Notes under the pieces: generated by a model
The model's database searches: none
What the model saw: only the letters and a program-made list of their open reading frames with translations
What the model was told of the DNA's origin: nothing
Program-made: the position numbers and the translations under genes
Shown: positions 35,004 through 42,015 of the stretch, piece after piece
Position numbering within the stretch: the stretch's first letter is position 1
Layout: each line of letters opens with the position of its first letter
Source of the DNA: Pseudomonas fuscovaginae SE-1
GTDB taxonomy: Bacteria > Pseudomonadota > Gammaproteobacteria > Pseudomonadales > Pseudomonadaceae
Length of the DNA: 42,015 bases
Reading direction: 5' to 3'
Assembly: GCF_000364705.1 (NCBI RefSeq)
Contig: NZ_AQOH01000094.1
Span: forward strand, 1 to 42,015

Positions 35004-36371
35004 ATGAAACACAACAAGAAAGTCGTTTGCCTGCTCACTGCCCTGAGTGCTTCCCTGCTGTTTGCCCACGGCGCCCTGGCCGCGGTCTCCGCCGAGGAGG
35101 CGGGCAAGCTCAAGACCACCCTGACGCCGCTCGGTGGCGAGCGGGCCGGCAACGCCGATGGCAGTATTCCGGCCTGGACTGGCGGCTACACCCAGGTCGA
35201 CCCGGCCTACAAGGACGGCGGCAAGCGTGGCGACCCGTTCGCCGGCGACAAGCCACTACTGACCATCACCGCGCAGAACATGGCGCAATACACCGACAAG
35301 CTGACCCCGGGCATCCAGGCGATGCTCAAGAAATACCCGGACAGCTACCGGCTGCAGGTCTACCCCACCCATCGCAGCGCCGCCGCGCCGCAATCGGTGT
35401 ACGACGCCACTTTTGCCAACGCCACCCGCGGCAAGCTGGTCGACGGCCCTGCCGGCCCGATGCCTGAGGGCGCGTCCGGGGGCATTCCGTTTCCGATTCC
35501 GGCCAACGGCGTGGAGGCCATGTGGAACCACCTGCTGCGCTGGCGCGGCGCCTCCTGGCATGCCAGCTTCAATCAGTACCTGACCACCGCCGATGGCAAG
35601 CACGTGCTGACCAACGACTCGCGCTCTGACCTGCAGATGCCCTGGTACCTGCCCGGCGGCAGTGGGGAGAAGGGGGTGTTCTGGTCGATCCGCATGACCA
35701 ACGACGGCCCACCGCTGCGTGCCGGCGAAGCCATCACCGGCCTGGAAAACCTCAACGCCGACAAGGCCGCCGTGTGGACTTACCTGCCGGGCCAGCGCCG
35801 TGTCCGTCGCCTGCCCAACGCCTGCTGCGACACACCGACGCCCGCCACCGCCGGGGTCATGAGTTTTGATGAGTTGTACGTCTTCAACGGCCGCCTCGAT
35901 CGCTTCGACTGGAAGCTGGTGGGCAAGAAGGAGATGTACATCCCCTATAACGCCAACCAGGTCTTCACCGCGGCCAACGCCGAAGCGCTGCTCGACCCGC
36001 ACCACCTCAATCCTGCCGCCATACGTTGGGAGCTGCATCGCGTCTGGGTGGTGGAGGCGACCCTGAAGAACGGCCAGCGCCACGTGATGCCCAAGAGCAC
36101 TTACTACCTCGACGAGGACACCTGGGCCGCTGTACTGGGTGAGCGCTACGACGCGCGCAACCAACTGGCCAAGGTGCTCTGGACCTCGCCTGTGGTGCTG
36201 CCTGACCTGCCTGGCGTGGTGACCCTCACCAATGGCTTCTACGACCTGCTCTCCGGTGCCTGGTTCGCCGGCGACCTGTTCGCCGGCAAGAACGAACAGT
36301 ACCGCATCGTGCCGCCCTACAAGGACTCGGTGTTCACCGCCGATGCCATGGCGGGCGAGGGTGTGCGCTGA
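35004..36371 (+). CDS. DUF1329 periplasmic protein
   Basis: A 455-residue exported protein with a signal peptide of about 26 residues ending GALAA. The mature part has the DUF1329 features LTPLGGERAGNADGSIPAWT, NGVEAMWNHLLRWRG, YLPGQRRVRRLPNACCDTP and the C-terminal FYDLLSGAWFAG. The family is related in fold to outer-membrane lipoprotein carrier proteins (LolA/LolB-like) and regularly pairs with DUF1302, as here. It may carry a hydrophobic substrate or lipid between membranes. AACAAGAA at 35013-35020, just inside the coding start, is another AANAANAA match. Confidence 0.9.
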   Translation: MKHNKKVVCLLTALSASLLFAHGALAAVSAEEAGKLKTTLTPLGGERAGNADGSIPAWTGGYTQVDPAYKDGGKRGDPFAGDKPLLTITAQNMAQYTDKLTPGIQAMLKKYPDSYRLQVYPTHRSAAAPQSVYDATFANATRGKLVDGPAGPMPEGASGGIPFPIPANGVEAMWNHLLRWRGASWHASFNQYLTTADGKHVLTNDSRSDLQMPWYLPGGSGEKGVFWSIRMTNDGPPLRAGEAITGLENLNADKAAVWTYLPGQRRVRRLPNACCDTPTPATAGVMSFDELYVFNGRLDRFDWKLVGKKEMYIPYNANQVFTAANAEALLDPHHLNPAAIRWELHRVWVVEATLKNGQRHVMPKSTYYLDEDTWAAVLGERYDARNQLAKVLWTSPVVLPDLPGVVTLTNGFYDLLSGAWFAGDLFAGKNEQYRIVPPYKDSVFTADAMAGEGVR

Positions 36372-36422
36372 GGCGCACCTTTGCTGCGGCTGTCTCGACT
36401 ATAAGAAAAAAGGTTGCGTGCG

Positions 36423-37484
36423 ATGAAGAAGATCCTCTACGGCTGGCTGCTGGCGGCCTGCTGCGGGCTGCCCCCGGCTTTTGCCGGGAACAGTGTGAAT
36501 GTCCTGGCGCAGCCCGCGCTGCAAGGTCCCCAGGCGCTGCGCGCGGTGCTGCAGGATGTGGCCCGCGCCGGCCAGCGCCTGGTGGCGGTGGGCGAGCGCG
36601 GTGTGGTGCTGCTTTGTGATGACAACGGCACGACCTGGCGCCAGGCCATGGACGTACCGGTGAGCGTCAGCCTGACCGCCGTGCAGTTCGTGGATGAACA
36701 CCGCGGCTGGGCGGTCGGTCACGCCGGGGTCGTGCTGTACACCGAAGATGGTGGTGAGCACTGGGCCTTGCAGCTTGATGGGCAGCGCGCCGCCGCCCTG
36801 GAGCTGCAGGCGGCCGAGGCTTCCGGCGACGCCAACCGCGTCGCCGCCGCACAACGGCTGCTGGCCGACGGTGCCGACAAGCCGCTGCTGGCCCTGAGTT
36901 TTGCCGACGCACGGCACGGCCTGGTCGTGGGCGCCTATGGACTGGCCCTGAGCACCGCCGACGGCGGGCACAGCTGGCAGTCAAGCATGGACCGGTTACC
37001 GAATCCGCGCGGGCTTCACCTGTATGCCGTGGCCCGCCAGGGCGCCGACCTGTACATCGCCGGCGAGCAGGGCCTGCTGCTGCGTTCGCGTGACGACGGT
37101 GCCCATTTCGAGGCGCTGGAAGGGCCCTACGACGGTAGCTACTTCGCTGCCAGCGTGTTACCCAACGGCCGGCTGCTGGTCGGTGGGCTGCGCGGTTCGC
37201 TGTTCGCCTCCGACGACGGCGGTGCCAGTTTTCAGGCACTGGCCAATCCAGTGCCCGCTTCGCTCAACGGCATCCGCGTGGCTGGCGAGCAACTGCTGCT
37301 CGCCAACCAGGCGGGCCTGCTGCTGCGCAGTGGCCTCAGCCACTTCGTCGCGCAACCCTTGCCGGTTTCTGACGGTTTGCCACTGACCGCCGCGACCCTG
37401 GCCGCCGATGGCGCCATTGTCGCCGTTGGCATGGCCGGTGCCCGCCGCCTGGCGCCTTCCTCTCTTCCCACCCTGACGGACTGA
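36423..37484 (+). CDS. YCF48-like beta-propeller protein, exported
   Basis: A 353-residue protein with a signal peptide of about 21 residues (ends PAFAG). It has repeated propeller blades of the YCF48/sialidase-like type: FVDEHRGWAVGHAGVVLYTE DGGEHW, FADARHGLVVGAYG with STADGGHSW, and ASDDGGASF. The family is known from photosystem II assembly, but in proteobacteria it travels with DUF1302/DUF1329/RND sets with unknown role. The start is ATG 36423 after AAAAAAGG; TTG 36414 is in frame. AAGAAAAA (36403-36410) overlaps that ribosome site. The RND gene follows after three bases. Confidence 0.88.
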   Translation: MKKILYGWLLAACCGLPPAFAGNSVNVLAQPALQGPQALRAVLQDVARAGQRLVAVGERGVVLLCDDNGTTWRQAMDVPVSVSLTAVQFVDEHRGWAVGHAGVVLYTEDGGEHWALQLDGQRAAALELQAAEASGDANRVAAAQRLLADGADKPLLALSFADARHGLVVGAYGLALSTADGGHSWQSSMDRLPNPRGLHLYAVARQGADLYIAGEQGLLLRSRDDGAHFEALEGPYDGSYFAASVLPNGRLLVGGLRGSLFASDDGGASFQALANPVPASLNGIRVAGEQLLLANQAGLLLRSGLSHFVAQPLPVSDGLPLTAATLAADGAIVAVGMAGARRLAPSSLPTLTD

Positions 37485-37487
37485 GCC

Positions 37488-39986
37488 ATGCACGCCACGA
37501 ACCCACCCGCGCCGTCCAGCGGCCGTCTCGATGACTTCGACAGCACCTCCGGCTCGCTGCTGGAACGCGCCCTGTTCAACCACCGTGCGCTGGTCCTGCT
37601 ATTGTGCCTGGCCGCGACCCTGCTACTGGGCTGGCAGGCTTCGCGCCTGACGCTCAACGCCAGTTTCGAGAAGATGATCCCCGGCGATCATCCGTTCATT
37701 CACAACTACCTGGCGCATCGCCAGGAACTGGCCGGCCTGGGCAACGCCGTGCGCATTGCCGTGGCCAACCCGCGCGGCACGCTCTATGACAAGGACTACC
37801 TGCGCAGCCTGCAGCAGCTCAACGACGCGGTGTACCTGCTACCGGGCGTGGACCGCGCGGCGATGAAGTCGTTGTGGACACCGTCCACCCGCTGGACCGG
37901 TGTGACCGAGGAGGGCCTGGAAGGCGGCCCGGTGATTCCTGATGGTTACGATGGCGGCGAAGCGAGCCTGGAGGCGCTCAAGCGCAATGTGGAACGCGCC
38001 AACGAGATCGGCCAACTGGTGGCTTTCGACCAGCGTTCGAGCATTATCTACGTGCCGCTGCTGGAGAAAACGCCGGATGGCCAGGCGCTGGACTACACGG
38101 CGTTCGCCCACGAGCTGGAAACCCTGCGCACCCGCTTCCAGGCGCAGGGGGTGGAGATTCACATCACCGGCTTCGCCAAGGTGGTGGGTGACCTCATCGA
38201 CGGTCTGAAGCAGATCCTGCTGTTCTTCGCTGCCGCCATCGCGATCACTGCCGCCGTGCTCTACTGGTATACCCGCTGCGCGCGCAGCACCGCGCTGGTG
38301 GTGATCTGTTCGCTGGTGGCGGTGATCTGGCAGCTCGGCCTGCTGCCGCTGCTGGGTTACCAACTCGATCCGTACTCGGTACTGGTGCCGTTCCTGGTGT
38401 TCGCCATCGGCATGAGTCACGGTGCCCAGAAGATGAACGGCATCATGCAGGACATCGGCCGCGGCATGCACCGCCGGGTGGCGGCGCGTTTCACCTTCCG
38501 CCGGCTGTTCCTGGCGGGGCTCACCGCGCTGTTGTGCGATGCCGTGGGCTTTGCCGTGCTGATGATCATCCGGATCCAGGTGATCCAGGACCTGGCGGTC
38601 ATCGCCAGCCTGGGTGTGGCGGTGCTGATCTTCACCAACCTGATCCTGTTGCCGGTGCTGCTGTCCTATCTGGGCGTCAGTGCCCGCGCGGCGCGCCGCA
38701 GCCTGCGGGCCGAAGAGGCCGAGGCGAGTGGGGCGGCCAAGCATGCGCTGTGGCGCTTCCTGGACCTGTTCACCCGTCGCCGCTGGGCTGCCGCGTGCAT
38801 TGTCCTGGCTGCCCTCATGGCTGCCGGTGGCTACGCCGTGAGTCTGCACCTGAAGGTGGGGGACCTCGACGCCGGAGCCCCCGAACTGCGGGCGGATTCG
38901 CGTTACAACCGCGATAACGCCTTCGTGACCCAGCATTACGGCGCCAGCAGCGATGTCTTCGCCGTGATGGTGCGCACGGCCCCTGGCGGTTGCTCGGCCT
39001 ACGACACCCTGAAACGGGTGGATGACCTGGACTGGCGGTTGCGCGGCCTGCCGGGCGTGGACTCGACCAACTCGCTGGCGCTGCTCAATCGCCGGGTACT
39101 GGTCGGCCTGTCCGAAGGCAACCCGAAGTGGTACGAGCTGGTGAACAACCAGGCGACCCTGAACATGGTCACCGCCAACGCTCCGCGTGGGCTGTACAAC
39201 GATGACTGCAGCCTGCTCACGCTCTACGCCTACCTCACCGACCACAAGGCCGACACCCTGGCGCGGGTGGTCGACAGCGTGCAGACCTTTGCCCGGACCA
39301 ACGACAGCGAGCAGGCGACGTTCCTGATGGCGGCCGGCAGCGCCGGCATCGAGGCGGCCACCAATCAGGTGGTGAAGCAGGCCAACCGCGACATGCTCTG
39401 GTGGGTCTATGGCGCGGTGATCCTGCTCTGCCTGGTGACCTTTCGTTCCTGGCGGGCGGTGCTCTGCGCGGTACTGCCGCTGGTGCTCACCTCGATCCTT
39501 TGCGAAGCGCTGATGGTCGCGCTGGGCATGGGGGTGAAGGTGGCGACCTTGCCGGTGATCGCCCTGGGCGTGGGGATCGGCGTGGATTACGCCTTGTACG
39601 TGATGAGCATCGTGCTGGCCCAGTTGCGCCAGGGCGCAAGCCTGTCCGAGGCCTATTACCGGGCGCTGCTGTTCACCGGCAAGGTGGTGATGCTCACCGG
39701 CGTGACCCTGGCCATTGGCGTGGGGACCTGGATTTTCTCGCCGATCAAGTTCCAGGCCGACATGGGCGTGCTGCTGGCCTTCATGTTCATCTGGAACATG
39801 GTGGGGGCGTTGATTCTGCTGCCGGCCCTGGCCTACTTCCTGTTGCCGCGTCAGCAACCCCGGGCGCAGGTGGAGCCGGTGCTGCCGGCCCTGGAGCAGA
39901 GGGTCCAGGCGCACGAGCAGCGTCCCGAGCCGGTTCGTCACAGCACCCGCCTTCGCGCGCTGGAGGAGGTGAGCCATGGGCGCTGA
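37488..39986 (+). CDS. RND-superfamily transporter (MMPL/HAE2-like)
   Basis: An 832-residue inner-membrane protein with the RND plan: helix 1 at about 32-50, a first periplasmic loop, helices at about 240-400, helix 7 at about 430-450, a second loop, and helices at about 640-790. Motifs include FLVFAIGMSHGAQKMNGIM and IALGVGIGVDYALYVMSIVL, each with the charged or polar residues of the RND proton path. It lacks the AcrB size (about 1030) and matches the shorter MMPL-type members found beside DUF1302/DUF1329/YCF48 proteins. It probably moves a hydrophobic substrate. It overlaps the MFS gene by 11 bases. Confidence 0.92.
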   Translation: MHATNPPAPSSGRLDDFDSTSGSLLERALFNHRALVLLLCLAATLLLGWQASRLTLNASFEKMIPGDHPFIHNYLAHRQELAGLGNAVRIAVANPRGTLYDKDYLRSLQQLNDAVYLLPGVDRAAMKSLWTPSTRWTGVTEEGLEGGPVIPDGYDGGEASLEALKRNVERANEIGQLVAFDQRSSIIYVPLLEKTPDGQALDYTAFAHELETLRTRFQAQGVEIHITGFAKVVGDLIDGLKQILLFFAAAIAITAAVLYWYTRCARSTALVVICSLVAVIWQLGLLPLLGYQLDPYSVLVPFLVFAIGMSHGAQKMNGIMQDIGRGMHRRVAARFTFRRLFLAGLTALLCDAVGFAVLMIIRIQVIQDLAVIASLGVAVLIFTNLILLPVLLSYLGVSARAARRSLRAEEAEASGAAKHALWRFLDLFTRRRWAAACIVLAALMAAGGYAVSLHLKVGDLDAGAPELRADSRYNRDNAFVTQHYGASSDVFAVMVRTAPGGCSAYDTLKRVDDLDWRLRGLPGVDSTNSLALLNRRVLVGLSEGNPKWYELVNNQATLNMVTANAPRGLYNDDCSLLTLYAYLTDHKADTLARVVDSVQTFARTNDSEQATFLMAAGSAGIEAATNQVVKQANRDMLWWVYGAVILLCLVTFRSWRAVLCAVLPLVLTSILCEALMVALGMGVKVATLPVIALGVGIGVDYALYVMSIVLAQLRQGASLSEAYYRALLFTGKVVMLTGVTLAIGVGTWIFSPIKFQADMGVLLAFMFIWNMVGALILLPALAYFLLPRQQPRAQVEPVLPALEQRVQAHEQRPEPVRHSTRLRALEEVSHGR

Positions 39987-41181
39987 ACGCACGGCGGGTA
40001 ATGCACAAGCCTTGTTGCTGCTGTTCGGCAGTTGCCTGCCCGTACTGGGCGCGGTGCTCATCGCACCGGTGCTGCCTCGCATGCAGGCGCATTTCTCCGA
40101 GACGCCCGGTGCCGCCGTGCTGGTACCGGTGGCCCTCACGCTGCCAGCCCTGGTGATCGCCTTGCTCGCGCCGCTGGCTGGCGTGCTGGCGGACCGTGTC
40201 GGTCGCCGCCCGCTGCTGTTGGCCAGCATGCTGCTGTACAGCCTCTGCGGAGTATTGCCGCTGTGGCTGGACTCACTGGGCCTGATCGTGGCCAGCCGTG
40301 GCGGTATTGGCTTGGCCGAGGCCGGCATCATGACCTGCTGCACCACGCTGATGGGTGACTACTTCGACGGCCAGCGCCGGGAGCGGCTGTTCGCCTTGCA
40401 GATGGTGGTGACCTCGCTGTCGGCCGCGGTGTTCATGGGCGCAGGGGGCGCGCTGGGGGAAAGTGGCTGGCGTACGCCGTTCACGCTCTATGCCGTGGGC
40501 CTGCTGTGCCTGCCGTTGATGGCCGCGCTGCTCTGGGAGCCTCGGACCCATCGTTTCCAACCTGAGCCGACCTGCGTGACACGCTTTCCGTGGGCGGCCT
40601 TGGCGCCGTTGTACCTGCTCACGGCTCTGGCCGGTGTCAGCCTGTTCATCGTGCCGGTGCAGGCGGGTTACCTGCTGCAACTGCTGCATGTCGACGCACC
40701 GCAACAAGTGGGCTTGACCATGGGCGCCAATCAACTGGGCGTGCTGGTCGGCGCCCTGGCTTTTCGCCGATTGGGTCGCCTGCCGGCGGGCAGGCTGCTG
40801 GCCCTGGGGTTCGCTACGGCGGGCTCGGGCGGCGTGCTGATGGCCGTGTCGAGCAGCCATGCTCCCGTGGTCCTGGCGGTGCTGATCAATGGCCTGGGTG
40901 TCGGCCTGCTGCTGCCGACGCTGATTACGCAGGTGATGCAACAAGTCGGCTTCGATCAGCGTGGCCGTGCCACGGGCGGCTTCACGGCGTCGATTTTCGC
41001 CGGTGAGTTCGCCAGCCCACTGCTGGTGCTGGCCCTGACCGGCGGTGTGACGACGCAACTGCCGCATGCACTGTTGATGGTCGCGTTCGTTCAACTGGTA
41101 CTGGGCCCGATATGCCTGCTGCTGAGCAGGACACAGAATCTTATGGTCGACGGTGGCACGACCATCGGCGACGGCAATTGA
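39976..41181 (+). CDS. MFS transporter
   Basis: A 401-residue major facilitator with 12 predicted membrane helices. Motif A between helices 2 and 3 is GVLADRVGRRPLLL. The helix 4-5 region has GIGLAEAGIMTCC. It is likely an aromatic-acid or drug/H+ antiporter. The start ATG 39976 lies inside the end of the RND gene, with GGAGGTGA just upstream. The cupin gene begins 11 bases after its stop. Its position suggests uptake of the cluster substrate or export of a toxic intermediate. Confidence 0.9.
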   Translation: MGAERTAGNAQALLLLFGSCLPVLGAVLIAPVLPRMQAHFSETPGAAVLVPVALTLPALVIALLAPLAGVLADRVGRRPLLLASMLLYSLCGVLPLWLDSLGLIVASRGGIGLAEAGIMTCCTTLMGDYFDGQRRERLFALQMVVTSLSAAVFMGAGGALGESGWRTPFTLYAVGLLCLPLMAALLWEPRTHRFQPEPTCVTRFPWAALAPLYLLTALAGVSLFIVPVQAGYLLQLLHVDAPQQVGLTMGANQLGVLVGALAFRRLGRLPAGRLLALGFATAGSGGVLMAVSSSHAPVVLAVLINGLGVGLLLPTLITQVMQQVGFDQRGRATGGFTASIFAGEFASPLLVLALTGGVTTQLPHALLMVAFVQLVLGPICLLLSRTQNLMVDGGTTIGDGN

Positions 41182-41192
41182 AAGGAGACAGC

Positions 41193-41765
41193 ATGCAATC
41201 GCTTCCTGCATTCAAACGTGTGGTCACGGGCCACGATGCCCAGGGGCAGGCGGTCGTCGCCAGTTGTGGCCCGACGCCGAACAACTTCCCGCTCAGGGCG
41301 GTGCCCGGCACCCTGTTCTATGAAGTCTGGAACAGCGTCGGCAGCCCGGCGCTGCTGGACAATGGCGACGACCCCACGGCGCAGCCGCTGCAACTGAGCC
41401 CCGGCGCGCTCGGCAGTGTGATCCGTGTGGTGGACATTCCACCGGACAGCGTGCAGAACCAGGTCAGCGCCGAGAACGCGGCAGCCGTTTTTGCCGAGAT
41501 CGGTGAGGCTCACGCCGGCACGGGCAAGGCCGATTCGAAGCACAAGCTGATGCACCGTACCCGGACCCTGGATTATGGCATCGTCACCGAGGGTGAGGTC
41601 TGGCTGGTGCTGGACGGCGACGAGGTTCAGCTCAAGCGGGGCGATATCGTGGTACAGCGCGGTACCAACCATGCCTGGAGCAACCGCAGCGAGCAGATGG
41701 CGCGTATGGTCTTCATTCTGCTCGACGGCCGTTACGCCGAGGACCTGAAGGAGCTGTTGCCATGA
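41193..41765 (+). CDS. Cupin-domain protein
   Basis: A 190-residue protein. A single cupin fold occupies about residues 105-180: the first motif includes HRTRTLDYGIVTEGEVWLVL and the second RGDIVVQRGTNHAW, so a metal site using His and Glu residues is likely. The N-terminal 100 residues resemble those of small cupins next to aromatic-degradation genes. Function could be dioxygenase, isomerase or decarboxylase. The start is ATG 41193 after AGGAG (41183-41187). Its stop overlaps the next start (ATGA), which couples it to the FAA-hydrolase gene. Confidence 0.85.
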   Translation: MQSLPAFKRVVTGHDAQGQAVVASCGPTPNNFPLRAVPGTLFYEVWNSVGSPALLDNGDDPTAQPLQLSPGALGSVIRVVDIPPDSVQNQVSAENAAAVFAEIGEAHAGTGKADSKHKLMHRTRTLDYGIVTEGEVWLVLDGDEVQLKRGDIVVQRGTNHAWSNRSEQMARMVFILLDGRYAEDLKELLP

Positions 41766-42015
41766 AGCTCGCCACGCTCGAAGACGGTAGCCGCGATGGC
41801 CGCCTGCTGGTGGTTGCCCGCGACCTGAGGCAGGCGGTGGACGCCAGTGGCGTGGTCGCCACGTTGCAGTCTGCCCTGGAGCATTGGTCGCAGGTCGAGA
41901 GCGACTTGCAGCACCTCTACCAGCGGCTCAATGCCAACGAGGTGGAGCAGGCCTTTGCCCTTGACCTGCAACAGCTTGCCGCGCCGTTGCCGCGCGCCAG
42001 CCAGTGGCTCCACGG
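41762..42015 (+). CDS. Fumarylacetoacetate hydrolase family protein (3' partial)
   Basis: The first 84 residues are present and the window end cuts the gene. MKLATLEDGSRDGRLLVVAR, RDLRQAVDA and LPRASQWLHG match the N-terminal FAA-hydrolase domain (FAH_N_2 type) of the FAH superfamily. These enzymes hydrolyse or decarboxylate keto-acids that arise from aromatic ring cleavage, which fits the upstream monooxygenase and dioxygenase. The catalytic domain lies beyond the window. Confidence 0.88.
   Translation, partial: MKLATLEDGSRDGRLLVVARDLRQAVDASGVVATLQSALEHWSQVESDLQHLYQRLNANEVEQAFALDLQQLAAPLPRASQWLH

Noticed and set aside
37839..40346. An 835-codon minus-strand open frame opposite the RND transporter
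   Set aside because: Composition is dominated by His, Gln and Arg, and the plus strand carries a complete RND protein.
1..42015. tRNA, rRNA, CRISPR array, integrase or intact insertion sequence
   Set aside because: I looked for cloverleaf-like T-loop motifs, regular repeat-spacer patterns and transposase motifs and saw none, although a tool such as tRNAscan-SE would be more sensitive.

Overview
The window looks like a chromosomal segment of a fluorescent-group Pseudomonas. It is GC-rich, with a cyclic-lipopeptide NRPS terminal module followed by macA/macB-type export genes and a LuxR regulator, a Pseudomonas-type glcDEF set, and a DUF1302/DUF1329/YCF48/RND catabolic block. I saw no rRNA, tRNA, CRISPR array, integrase or intact insertion sequence.

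Layout. (1) 1-9041: 3' end of a lipopeptide synthetase (carrier protein, dual condensation/epimerisation domain, adenylation domain predicted for Val, carrier protein, two thioesterases), then macA, macB, and a convergent LuxR regulator. (2) 9227-9862: a YfcF-like glutathione S-transferase. (3) 9863-16930: an accessory island. Its left edge is a decayed MocR-type aminotransferase remnant. Its core is a tightly overlapping operon of a DUF6361 protein, a two-motif phospholipase-D-like protein and a 1022-residue SF2 helicase. Its right edge is a truncated fourth reading frame and a frameshifted small gene on the other strand. The trio looks like an anti-phage defence module and resembles what I remember of the Azaca (ZacABC) architecture. 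(4) 17154-21973: a GntR/FCD regulator with a perfect inverted-repeat operator, a three-component polar amino-acid ABC transporter and a gamma-glutamyltransferase without a signal peptide. (5) 22434-26234: glycolate oxidase glcD-glcE-glcF, followed by a chemoreceptor with a FliA-like promoter. (6) 28103-42015: a catabolic cluster. On the minus strand are a C-C-bond-type alpha/beta hydrolase and a LysR regulator. On the plus strand are an extradiol-dioxygenase-like VOC protein, a Rieske protein, an FAD monooxygenase, a DUF1302 outer-membrane protein, a DUF1329 lipoprotein-path-like protein, a YCF48 propeller protein, an RND/MMPL transporter, an MFS transporter, a cupin protein and the start of a fumarylacetoacetate-hydrolase-family gene.

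How the genes work together. In block 1 the NRPS finishes and releases the peptide, MacAB exports it, and LuxR probably controls the set. In block 4 GntR probably controls uptake of an amino-acid or gamma-glutamyl compound that the transferase then processes. In block 6 ring hydroxylation, ring cleavage, C-C hydrolysis and FAA-family hydrolysis form a plausible aromatic degradation route, with envelope proteins for uptake or export of a hydrophobic substrate. Several leaders in block 6 carry A-rich AANAANAA motifs typical of Hfq/Crc catabolite repression. The substrate cannot be named from sequence.

The strongest candidates for new biology are the three-gene island with its eroded edges and the regulatory DNA of the catabolic cluster.
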